Assembly: GCA_022870705.1 (NCBI GenBank)
Contig: CP072107.1
Span: 1,300,501 to 1,364,500, forward strand
Origin: Oscillospiraceae bacterium CM
GTDB lineage: Bacteria > Bacillota > Clostridia > Oscillospirales > Oscillospiraceae
DNA: 64,000 bases
Direction: 5' to 3'
Part shown: piece by piece, positions 25,535 to 33,838 of the stretch
Layout of the letters: each line of letters starts with the position of its first letter
Numbering within the stretch: position 1 is the stretch's first letter
Position numbers and translations under genes: made by a program
The notes under the pieces: generated by a model
What the model was told of the DNA's origin: nothing
Databases searched by the model: none
The model's input: only the letters and a program-made list of their open reading frames with translations

Positions 25535-26665
25535 TTATTTCGAGTTAAAAATCTTGAAAATCGTGTCGAAGGGGTCTTCCTCAACGACCGGCTCCGGCGC
25601 CGGTTTCGGCTCGACGGCTTCTTTTTTCTCGGAGGCTTCCGTGAAAAGCCCGGGCGTCTGAGCCGTCTTGTCAAAAACGGAGACAGGGGCAACGGCGCGT
25701 TCCGGTTGCTTTTCATCAAAACGCGTGGCGATAACGGTCACGCGGATTTCATCGTCCATCGTCTCGTCAAACGTTGCGCCGAAAATGATGTTAGCATCGG
25801 GATGGGCGGCCTCTTGGACGAGACAGGCGGCTGCCTCAACGTCCTCCAGACCGATATCGAGCGAACCGGTGATGTTGACGAGTACACCACGCGCGCCGTC
25901 GATCGAGGTCTCCATCAGAGGGCTTGAAACAGCAGCGCGGGCAGCGTCTTCCGCCTTGCCTTTTCCGGCGGCATGTCCGACGCCCATGTGGGCAAACCCG
26001 GCGTCCTTCATGATTGACGTGACATCGGCAAAGTCTAAGTTAATAAAGCCGGTATTTTTAATCAGCTCCGAAATGCTGACAACGGCCTGCTGCAGCACAT
26101 CGTCGGCAATGGCAAAGGCGTTGGCAAACGTGAGCTTCTGGTCGGTTGCAAATTTGAGGCGGTCATTCGGAATGATGAGCAGTGAGTCGACCTTGCCCAA
26201 CAGGCTTTTGATTCCCTCTTCGGCCTGCTGCATGCGTCTTTTCCCTTCAAAGCCGAACGGCTTTGTCACAACACCGACGGTGAGGATGCCAGCTTCTCTG
26301 GCGATATCGGCAACGATGGGAGACGCGCCCGTTCCAGTCCCGCCGCCCATGCCGCCGGCGATGAAAACCATGTCGGCGTTTTCAAGCGCCTTGGCAATAT
26401 TATTGCGGCTTTCCTCGGCGGCTTTCTTGCCGACCTCTGGGTTAGACCCCGCGCCTTGACCGTGCGTCAGCTTCTCGCCAATTTGAATCTTCTGGTCAGC
26501 TTTCGAGACGCCAAGGGCAGGCTTGTCCGTATTAATTGCTATAAACTCAACACCCTGTGTACCGGCCTCAACCATTCTGTTGACAACATTGTTGCCAGCG
26601 CCGCCAACACCACAGACTTTGATGACGACGACGTTGTCCGGACCACTTTCGAGTGCAAAAGACAT
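25535..26665 (-). CDS. ftsZ: Cell division tubulin homologue FtsZ
   Basis: 376 residues. It forms the Z ring that recruits the divisome. Seen: [19 protein letters not shown], the tubulin signature [12 protein letters not shown], the T7 loop [15 protein letters not shown], then a Pro/Glu-rich C-terminal linker and the tail [13 protein letters not shown], a divergent conserved C-terminal peptide. AGGAGG lies 8 nt before the ATG. It is the last gene of the division cluster but has its own promoter and terminator. No ftsA lies next to it. Confidence 0.97.
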   Translation of the reverse strand: MSFALESGPDNVVVIKVCGVGGAGNNVVNRMVEAGTQGVEFIAINTDKPALGVSKADQKIQIGEKLTHGQGAGSNPEVGKKAAEESRNNIAKALENADMVFIAGGMGGGTGTGASPIVADIAREAGILTVGVVTKPFGFEGKRRMQQAEEGIKSLLGKVDSLLIIPNDRLKFATDQKLTFANAFAIADDVLQQAVVSISELIKNTGFINLDFADVTSIMKDAGFAHMGVGHAAGKGKAEDAARAAVSSPLMETSIDGARGVLVNITGSLDIGLEDVEAAACLVQEAAHPDANIIFGATFDETMDDEIRVTVIATRFDEKQPERAVAPVSVFDKTAQTPGLFTEASEKKEAVEPKPAPEPVVEEDPFDTIFKIFNSK

Positions 26666-26776
26666 ATTTCAATCCTCCTGTATTTGAATAATTCTTTCAG
26701 CAGGCAATTTGTTTCCATGAAGCATAGGATTGCCAGAATCACCAGTCATTTTCATAAAAAAACAATATTATTCACT

Positions 26777-26805
26777 ATTGTATCTCGATTTTTTGCTCCG
26801 GTCAA
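26777..26805 (-). promoter_or_regulatory. Promoter of ftsZ
   Basis: TTGACC, 17-bp spacer, TACAAT on the minus strand, about 110 bp upstream of the ATG, in the gap between divIB and ftsZ. Confidence 0.75.
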
Positions 26806-26869
26806 GAGTTCACATAATATTAATTTCAATATTCAGCCAGTTTTGAGGGTTTTTTTGGGCATACAGGCG

Positions 26870-27616
26870 TCACGCGGGACTGAATAACGCGGGCCTGCTG
26901 GAGAGATCAATCCGCCCCCTGTCGTCAGGCGAGAGCTGCGCGACAATGTCCGAGAGCATGGCAAGCTTATAGTCGGCATCCTCGCCGCTGCCCATCACAA
27001 CGTTAAAACAGCCGAGATAAGACAGGCTGATATTTGCGATGCTTGTTATATCAAGCGTTTTAACATCATTCGATATACCCGCGTTATTCAGCGCCGAGAG
27101 AATATTTGTTAAATACAGGAGCTTTGTCTTGTCACCGTCGGCAACGGCGATTTGACGGCCCGGTATTAACGCCGTCGGCGTTAGGCCGCTGATCTGGATT
27201 TTGAGCGAGGCGTTATACGCGTCGGTCTTCTCAAGCACGCGCCCTTTCTGATCAATGAGCCACCAGATCCCCTGATCGCTGATGACAGCAAGCGGCTGGC
27301 TCTCCGTCACATGGATCACAATTCTGTCCGGAACGCGCTTTTCAATCGTCACGTCAGTGAGATACGGGAGATTCGTCGTAATCAGAGCCGCGGCTGATGG
27401 GGCGTCAATCAATATCAGATTGCTGCCTTTTTGGATACCGGAGGTAGAAATGATCTGCTCGGCTGAATACTTCTTCGCACCATCGACCTCAATGCTGGAT
27501 ACGCGGAAAAAGACGCTTGACCCGATAACGGCAATAAAGACGACGAGTAAGACGGCAATCGGGCCGTAAACGGCAGGCGCTTGCCCGCGATGCTTTTTCT
27601 GTTTTTCCTCCGGCAT
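26870..27616 (-). CDS. divIB: Cell division protein DivIB/FtsQ
   Basis: 248 residues. A short cytoplasmic N-terminus, one transmembrane helix (YGPIAVLLVVFIAVIGSSVF), then a POTRA domain (VSSIEVDGAKKYSAEQIIST, GSNLILIDA) and the FtsQ domain (TIEKRVPDRIVIHVTESQPL). It links early and late divisome proteins. The ATG at 27616 has GGAGG 7 nt upstream. It follows murA closely. Confidence 0.93.
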   Translation of the reverse strand: MPEEKQKKHRGQAPAVYGPIAVLLVVFIAVIGSSVFFRVSSIEVDGAKKYSAEQIISTSGIQKGSNLILIDAPSAAALITTNLPYLTDVTIEKRVPDRIVIHVTESQPLAVISDQGIWWLIDQKGRVLEKTDAYNASLKIQISGLTPTALIPGRQIAVADGDKTKLLYLTNILSALNNAGISNDVKTLDITSIANISLSYLGCFNVVMGSGEDADYKLAMLSDIVAQLSPDDRGRIDLSSRPALFSPA

Positions 27617-27640
27617 GTGCCTGCCTCCCTTCAAATCTTG

Positions 27641-28894
27641 TCAATTTAATCTTTCAATATCAGCGCCTAAGGCACGCAGGTTTACGACAAGGTCTGCATA
27701 TCCCCTATCGATATGACCGACACCAGAAATCTCTGTCGTCCCTTCCGCGCCCAGCGCCGCGACAACGAGTGCCGCGCCGCCGCGCAGGTCGGTCGACGTG
27801 ATCGGCGCGCCGCGGAGCTTTTTGACGCCGCTGACGATGGCAACGCGCCCTTCCGTTTTGATGTCGGCGCCCATGCGCAAAAGCTCGGCGGCATGGCGAT
27901 ATCTGTTTTCAAAAATATTCTCGACAAAAACCGTTGTCCCCTCCGCCGTGAGGCTTGCCGCCATGAGCGGCGGCTGCGCATCCGTCGGAAATCCGGGATA
28001 TGGCCTCGTGATAATCGGCTTGACAGCCCGTCGTTTTCGATCGGCACGGATGATAATGAAGTCGCGCCCTGTCGACACGTCGCATCCCATCTCGGAGAGT
28101 GTGTCGACAACGGTTGACAGATGCCCGGGGATCACATTTTTAAGTTCAATGATGCCGCCGGCCGAGGCGGCACATGTCAGATATGTGGCGGCAACGATAC
28201 GGTCCGGGATGACCCAATGCGCGCTGTCACCCTTTTCCCCTTTACCCGAAACCGTTACAACGGACGTCCCGGCACCGTGAACATTATAGCCGAGGCGGCG
28301 CATATAATTCTGCAAATCCCATATTTCCGGTTCGCAGGCGGCATTTGTAATAATTGTTGTCCCGTCGCAACTGGCGGCGGCCAGCATCGCGTTTTCCGTC
28401 GCGCCGACACTTGGCAGCGCCATGTTGATGCGACAGCCGTGGAGATTTTTTGCTTTGCAGTGGATATTGCCGCCTTCCTCCTCAATCTCCGCGCCCATGG
28501 CACGCAGCGCAAACAGGTGCAGGTCAATCGGGCGCGGTCCTAACTCGCAGCCGCCCGGCATTGATAAAACGGCCTCTCCGAGCCGCGCCAGAATGGCACC
28601 AAGGAAAATGACAGACGAACGCATTTCGCGCATCAGGTCATGGGGTATCTCGCAGCGACTCAGAACCGTTGAGTCAATGAAAACCGCATCGCCGTCGCGT
28701 CTGACTTGACAGCCTAAATGCGTCAGGATACGCGTAGCCGCGTCAACATCGCTTAAACTCGGACAATTATGTATGACTGTTTCGCCGCACGCCAGCAGTG
28801 ACGCCGCCATGATCGGTAAAACACTGTTTTTCGCCCCGTGTACGGAAACAGAACCATCCAGCCGGTTCCCGCCGTCAATCCGTATAATGCTCAT
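27641..28894 (-). CDS. murA: UDP-N-acetylglucosamine 1-carboxyvinyltransferase
   Basis: 417 residues. First committed step of peptidoglycan synthesis. Seen: IDGGNRLDGSVSVHGAKNS, the active-site cysteine in MPGGCELGPRPIDLH (so it should be fosfomycin-sensitive), and PYPGFPTDAQPPLMA. GGGGG precedes the ATG; this ribosome site could pair with CCCCCG upstream (see findings). It is in the division cluster between murG and divIB. Confidence 0.96.
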   Translation of the reverse strand: MSIIRIDGGNRLDGSVSVHGAKNSVLPIMAASLLACGETVIHNCPSLSDVDAATRILTHLGCQVRRDGDAVFIDSTVLSRCEIPHDLMREMRSSVIFLGAILARLGEAVLSMPGGCELGPRPIDLHLFALRAMGAEIEEEGGNIHCKAKNLHGCRINMALPSVGATENAMLAAASCDGTTIITNAACEPEIWDLQNYMRRLGYNVHGAGTSVVTVSGKGEKGDSAHWVIPDRIVAATYLTCAASAGGIIELKNVIPGHLSTVVDTLSEMGCDVSTGRDFIIIRADRKRRAVKPIITRPYPGFPTDAQPPLMAASLTAEGTTVFVENIFENRYRHAAELLRMGADIKTEGRVAIVSGVKKLRGAPITSTDLRGGAALVVAALGAEGTTEISGVGHIDRGYADLVVNLRALGADIERLN

Positions 28895-28964
28895 ATTTAA
28901 CCCCCGAAAACAGCATAGAATTTCTCTACGCCGTATCCTATGTCCGGGGGCTGTCTTTCGTTAA

Positions 28965-30083
28965 TCAGGACATGGAAATGATGCGTTCAACAATCTTTTT
29001 GGCCGAATCAGGAACGCCGGCTTTCTTCATGGAGACGGCCATTTCTGCAAGCTGCTGCCTATTTGAAACAAGCCTTTTTACCGTTTGATATAACTTTTCG
29101 CCGCTGCAATCGCGCTCGTGAAGGACAACGGCGCCGCCCGCCTTTGACAGCTGTGCGGCATTTTTCTCCTGATGGTTGTTCGTCACGTTCGGCGAGGGAA
29201 CAATAACGGCGGGCTTACCCATCAGTGTCAGCTCGGCAAGTGTTGACGCGCCGCCGCGGCAGACAACAAGGTCGGCCGCCGCCATCACGGTTGGCATATT
29301 ATCGATATACGTTCGGATATCAATCCAGCGCGGTAGGTCGCCCGTCATTTTCTCTCGTATTTTTCTTTTAACATCCTGTGTGACGGCTGCGCTGCCGCCC
29401 GTTGCATGGATGTGATTAAACAAACGGCTTTCGATGTTGTACGATACGAAATCGACGATATCGCCGTTCATTTTCTCGGCCCCAAGCGACCCCCAGAAAG
29501 AGACGACGAGCGGCCTGCCGTCGATGCCGAGGCGCAGACGCGCCTCATTTTTTCGCTGGCTCGCGAAATCGCCGCGGACCGGTGTACCGGTAAAAAGAAC
29601 TCTCTCAGGGTGCGGATACAAATCTGCGACATCCGCGAACGCGACAAGAACCTTGTCCACCTTTGAGGCTAAAAGCCTCGTTGTGAGACCGGGCACGGCG
29701 TTTGACTCATGGATCAGTGTTGGTATCCCTTTTTTAGCGGCCGTTTTCAAGACGGGATAACAGACGTAGCCACCTGTTCCAATAGCGACATCCGGCTGAA
29801 AGTGTCTGAATATTTCTCTTGTCTGGCCAAAAGCACCGATCAAATTCAACAGCGCCTTGGCGTTAAACAGTAATTTACGCGGCGAAAGGCTTCGTTCGAA
29901 ACCACTGATCTTGATGTTGTCCAAATCGTACCCGGCCATCGGGATCAGTCTGTTCTCCAGGCGTCTGCCGGAGCCGACGAACAGGATTTCGCAGTCGGGG
30001 CAGATTTTTTTCAGTTCATCGGCGATTGCCAGCGCAGGATTAATGTGCCCGGCCGTTCCCCCGCAAGTCAGCAGAACCTTCAT
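28965..30083 (-). CDS. murG: Lipid II synthase MurG (GlcNAc transferase)
   Basis: 372 residues. It adds GlcNAc to lipid I on the inner membrane face. Seen: LLTCGGTAGHINPALAIADEL, GTGGYVCYPVLKTAAKKGIP, and VVCRGGASTLAELTLMGKPA, the donor-binding region. AAGGAGA precedes the ATG. Follows ftsW by 33 nt. Confidence 0.96.
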   Translation of the reverse strand: MKVLLTCGGTAGHINPALAIADELKKICPDCEILFVGSGRRLENRLIPMAGYDLDNIKISGFERSLSPRKLLFNAKALLNLIGAFGQTREIFRHFQPDVAIGTGGYVCYPVLKTAAKKGIPTLIHESNAVPGLTTRLLASKVDKVLVAFADVADLYPHPERVLFTGTPVRGDFASQRKNEARLRLGIDGRPLVVSFWGSLGAEKMNGDIVDFVSYNIESRLFNHIHATGGSAAVTQDVKRKIREKMTGDLPRWIDIRTYIDNMPTVMAAADLVVCRGGASTLAELTLMGKPAVIVPSPNVTNNHQEKNAAQLSKAGGAVVLHERDCSGEKLYQTVKRLVSNRQQLAEMAVSMKKAGVPDSAKKIVERIISMS

Positions 30084-30116
30084 TCTTCTCTCCTTCAGAT
30101 TATAGTAAGCGCCGTG

Positions 30117-31313
30117 TCAGCCCGCGCGCAGGATGGGTATATCGCGTGAAATAGACAAGATCATACCCATTTCCACAAGCTGCAACCAAAGTGCCGTACC
30201 GCCGTAACTGAAAAACGGCAGCGAAATACCGGTGCTCGGCAACAAATTAGTCACGACGGCAACATTTAAAAAGACCTGTATGGCCAAAAGGCTCGTCAAA
30301 CCCGTTATGACAAGCGACCCAAAGCGATCTTTCGCATGGAGCGCCAACCAGAATCCGCGGACGATCAGGAGTGCAAACAGGAGGAGGATGATTATCGCGC
30401 CGATATAACCGAGTTCTTCGCAGATGACTGCAAAAATATAGTCGTTATGCTCCTCCGGGAGATACAAATACTTTTGCCGACCCTGCCCAAGCCCAAGCCC
30501 AAACAAACCGCCGGAACCGATGGCATAGAGCGACTGAAGTACTTGATAGCCCGCATCGCCCGGGTCTGCCTCCGGGTGGAGCCAGGCTGTAATACGTTCT
30601 GAGGCGTATGAAAACTGCGTTACGGTAATAAGCGCAACGGCTGCTACAACGATCGCCGCCAAAACGAACCACCGCGCCTTTGTCCCGCCGGCGAACATCA
30701 TAATCGCCGCCAATAAAACGATAATGACGGAGGCCGATAAATGCGGTTCCAAAAAGAGCAACCCTACAACGAGGGCGACGACGCCGGCAAACGGGAGAAC
30801 ACCATATTTCAGCGTTTTCATTTTTTCTTTATACACGCAAATCATCACGGCAAAAAGCAATACTTCCGCCAGCTTTAAAACTTCCGAGGGCTGAAAGGTG
30901 GTAAACCCCAAGTCAATCCATCTTTTCGCGCCGTTTTCTTTTGTGCCGATAATCGGTACGGCAGCCAACAGCACAACGGCGATAACAAACAGGACAAAGG
31001 CGTACTTTCGGAACGTTGCCACCTTTATTTTTGAAACAAAAATCATAATCGCTACGCCGGTGACGGCAAAAAAGAGCTGTCTGGCAAAATATTTTGTCGG
31101 ATTGCCGGACGTATAGTAAGCACTGGCAAAGCTGGCCGACAGAACCATGACAACGCCGATTGTCAAAATGACGAGTGTCAGAACAAAAAACGGCAGATCA
31201 AAGCTCCCGCGCTTTAAACGTGTTTCACCGCCTTGAGGGTTTGCGAGTCTTTCCCCATCGTCATATTTTTGAGACGGTGCCCGATCCTGTTTTGTTCCAC
31301 GCGTCGTCATCAT
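30117..31313 (-). CDS. ftsW: SEDS family peptidoglycan polymerase FtsW/SpoVE
   Basis: 398 residues with about ten transmembrane helices. SEDS proteins polymerise lipid II. Seen: VLSASFASAYYTSGNPTKYF, KRWIDLGFTTFQPSEVLKLA, and the C-terminal PSTGISLPFFSYGGTALWLQ. Its place beside a SpoVD-like PBP suggests division or sporulation function (FtsW or SpoVE). Two adjacent ATGs follow GGAGG; the second, at 31310, has the better 7-nt spacing. Confidence 0.94.
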   Translation of the reverse strand: MMTTRGTKQDRAPSQKYDDGERLANPQGGETRLKRGSFDLPFFVLTLVILTIGVVMVLSASFASAYYTSGNPTKYFARQLFFAVTGVAIMIFVSKIKVATFRKYAFVLFVIAVVLLAAVPIIGTKENGAKRWIDLGFTTFQPSEVLKLAEVLLFAVMICVYKEKMKTLKYGVLPFAGVVALVVGLLFLEPHLSASVIIVLLAAIMMFAGGTKARWFVLAAIVVAAVALITVTQFSYASERITAWLHPEADPGDAGYQVLQSLYAIGSGGLFGLGLGQGRQKYLYLPEEHNDYIFAVICEELGYIGAIIILLLFALLIVRGFWLALHAKDRFGSLVITGLTSLLAIQVFLNVAVVTNLLPSTGISLPFFSYGGTALWLQLVEMGMILSISRDIPILRAG

Positions 31314-31338
31314 CCGACCTCCAAAATCCGGTTAAATC

Positions 31339-32340
31339 TTATTGCGGCCAGACGCCGTAGCGCGCGGCGACCGATAGGAAAGAAATAATTGCAAAAAAAG
31401 CCGACACACTCGTGAACACAAAGAAGAGCTTGTATTCGCTCCAGCCGGTCATTTCAAAATGATGATGCAGCGGTGCCATTTTGAAAACACGCTTACCCTT
31501 TGTCAGCTTAAAATAAGCAATTTGAATTAAATCCGACAGTGTTTCAACGAGATAAACAATGCCGAGCGGCACAAGAATGAGCGGCATATCAAGCGCAAAC
31601 GCCAGCGCGCAGACGGCGCCGCCAAGAAAAAGCGAGCCGGTGTCCCCCATGAAAACACGCGCCGGATGAAAATTGAAAAGCAAAAAGCCTAAAAGGCCGC
31701 CGCACAAAGCCGCGGCAAACACCCCGGCGTATGACAGATTCCAGATAACAGCCACCGCGGCAAAACAAACGGCAACGGGCACCGAAACGCCCGACACGAG
31801 ACCGTCAACCCCGTCTGTAATGTTCACGGCATTAACGGTTGCCACAATAATAAAAGCCGACAGCGCGAGATAAAGCGGCTCCGGGATCGGCCATGACACA
31901 TTCCAAAAAGGGATATACAGATTCGGTGTTAAATGCCCTGTCAGGCGCATGAGCAGAACAAAAACGATGGCGGCGGCGAGTTGGAGCAAAAATTTCTGCA
32001 ATGCTGTGAGGCCGAGATTGCGCTTTTTGATCAATTTTTCGTAATCATCCAAAAAGCCGATAACGGCAAATATCAGTGCGAAGAGAAGGATGTAAATATG
32101 TCCTAACTGGCCGTTTTTCAGGTCACTAAGACCCACCGTGAAGCAAGCCGCCGTGATGCCGATAATGAACATGATGCCGCCCATTGTCGGCGTTCCCTGC
32201 TTGCAGCGGTGCCAGACCGGGCCGTCTTCCCGAATCGACTGCCCGGCCTTCTTCCGGCGCAGGTATGGGACAAGAATAAGCCCCGCAATCGCCGTCACGG
32301 CCAATGATATGAAAAATGCGGCAAGAAGTCTCAACAGCAT
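31339..32340 (-). CDS. mraY: Phospho-MurNAc-pentapeptide transferase
   Basis: 333 residues and about ten transmembrane helices. It attaches MurNAc-pentapeptide to undecaprenyl phosphate, making lipid I. Seen: HRCKQGTPTMGGIMFIIGI, GFLDDYEKLIKKRNLGL (the aspartate pair), and NFHPARVFMGDTGSLFLGG, plus APLHHHFEMTGW near the C-terminus. GAGAGGA lies 7 nt before the ATG. It follows murE by 26 nt; murF, normally between the two, is absent. Confidence 0.96.
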   Translation of the reverse strand: MLLRLLAAFFISLAVTAIAGLILVPYLRRKKAGQSIREDGPVWHRCKQGTPTMGGIMFIIGITAACFTVGLSDLKNGQLGHIYILLFALIFAVIGFLDDYEKLIKKRNLGLTALQKFLLQLAAAIVFVLLMRLTGHLTPNLYIPFWNVSWPIPEPLYLALSAFIIVATVNAVNITDGVDGLVSGVSVPVAVCFAAVAVIWNLSYAGVFAAALCGGLLGFLLFNFHPARVFMGDTGSLFLGGAVCALAFALDMPLILVPLGIVYLVETLSDLIQIAYFKLTKGKRVFKMAPLHHHFEMTGWSEYKLFFVFTSVSAFFAIISFLSVAARYGVWPQ

Positions 32341-32366
32341 GTAGGCGTCCTCTCAATTCGGTAAAA

Positions 32367-33812
32367 TCACTCGGCTAAAAATTCTCTGACGATTTCTCTC
32401 TCGTCAAAATGCGACTTTTCCCTGCCGATAATCTGATACGTCTCGTGTCCTTTTCCGGCCAGTAGCAGGATATCGCCGGGCTGTGCGTTACGAAGCGCCC
32501 AGCCAATCGCCTCTTTCCTGTTTTCAATGACAATATACGGCGTTTTTGTCCGTTTCATGCCTTTGAGAATATCTTTAATGATCTCCCCCGGCTTCTCTGT
32601 CCTCGGATTGTCGGACGTGACGATGACAAAGTCGGACAAGCGCGATGCGATTTCTCCCATCAGGGGTCTTTTTGTCTTGTCCCTGTCACCGCCGCAGCCA
32701 AACAGCGTGACGACGCGCCCCGTCTTAAGCGCCTTGAACGTGGCAATCACTTTTTCCAAAGCATCAGGCGTGTGAGCGTAGTCAATAATAACAGTAAAAT
32801 CCCGCCCCGTTGGGACAACTTCGACGCGCCCCTTCACACCGGGGCAACTGGAAAGCGCCGCTGCGATCTTTTCCATAGAAAAACCGAGCTGCAAGCCGGT
32901 TCCAATGGCTGCCAGGGCGTTATACACAGAGAAAGCAGCCGGAATATGCAGCTCGATCTTCTGAAGCCCCTCCAATGTCAAAGCACAAAACTCCACGCGG
33001 TCGGCATACAGGCGGATGCGTTTCGCCGCAAGATCTGACGTGTCGTTTTTCGCCGAGTAGGTTAAGACGGGGCACGATGACGCCGTTGTAATCATACCGG
33101 CATAATCGTCGTCGGCGTTGACAACGCCTCTTGTCGCCTGCTTAAAAAGGCGTGCTTTCGCCTCGGCGTATGCGTCCATCGTCCGGTGAAAATCGAGGTG
33201 ATCCTGTGTGAGGTTTGTAAAGACGGCCACGTCAAATATTACGCTGTAAACTCTTTCAAGCATCAGCGCGTGAGACGAGACCTCCATGACAACCCATGTA
33301 CATCCGGCGTCCGCCATCTCCGCAAAAAGCTTTTGGAGCTCATATGATTCCGGCGTTGTATGGCTTGTCTCCAAGACAGTCTGGCCGATCATGTTATGAT
33401 TTGTTCCGATGAGGCCGACCTCGTCGCCGGTGCAGTGCTCGATCATGGCTTTAATGAGGTGCGTTGTCGTCGTCTTGCCGTTTGTGCCGGTGACACCGAT
33501 GATTTTCAGGCGTTCGGCCGGTTTGTGAAACCAGTTGGCGGAAACGGCCGCCAGGCCCCGGCGCGTATCGTCAAGCAAAACGTAGGGGACGTCATCCGTC
33601 TCCGGCAGTCGCTGGCAGATAACAACCGCCGCGCCCTTTTCAACCGCAGCCGCGATATACCGATGGCCGTCGCTTTCAAAGCCTTCGACGGCGACAAAAG
33701 CTTCACCGGGCCGCGTCGTTCTCGAATCGTAGCTGATGCCGGTAATGTCAAGCGCCATGTCGGCCGTCTGCGCCACGACCGCTATCCCTTCAAGTAAATC
33801 GCGAAGTTTCAC
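32367..33812 (-). CDS. murE: UDP-MurNAc-tripeptide ligase (meso-diaminopimelate adding)
   Basis: 481 residues. It adds the third stem-peptide residue. ATP motif IIGVTGTNGKTTTTHLIKA and the specificity segment SDNPRTEKPGEII; the DNPR form is the one found in meso-DAP-adding MurE, which fits Clostridia. The start is GTG at 33812 with GGAGG 6 nt upstream (KLRDLLEG... is the family N-terminus); a longer frame running into the PBP gene has no ribosome site. Confidence 0.95.
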   Translation of the reverse strand: MKLRDLLEGIAVVAQTADMALDITGISYDSRTTRPGEAFVAVEGFESDGHRYIAAAVEKGAAVVICQRLPETDDVPYVLLDDTRRGLAAVSANWFHKPAERLKIIGVTGTNGKTTTTHLIKAMIEHCTGDEVGLIGTNHNMIGQTVLETSHTTPESYELQKLFAEMADAGCTWVVMEVSSHALMLERVYSVIFDVAVFTNLTQDHLDFHRTMDAYAEAKARLFKQATRGVVNADDDYAGMITTASSCPVLTYSAKNDTSDLAAKRIRLYADRVEFCALTLEGLQKIELHIPAAFSVYNALAAIGTGLQLGFSMEKIAAALSSCPGVKGRVEVVPTGRDFTVIIDYAHTPDALEKVIATFKALKTGRVVTLFGCGGDRDKTKRPLMGEIASRLSDFVIVTSDNPRTEKPGEIIKDILKGMKRTKTPYIVIENRKEAIGWALRNAQPGDILLLAGKGHETYQIIGREKSHFDEREIVREFLAE

Positions 33813-33838
33813 AAATGGCCTCCAATCTGCACGCTGTA

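Noticed and set aside
30117-31313. Assignment as RodA rather than FtsW/SpoVE
   Set aside because: Position within the division cluster next to murG and a PASTA-PBP favours FtsW/SpoVE, though SEDS paralogues are hard to separate by sequence alone.
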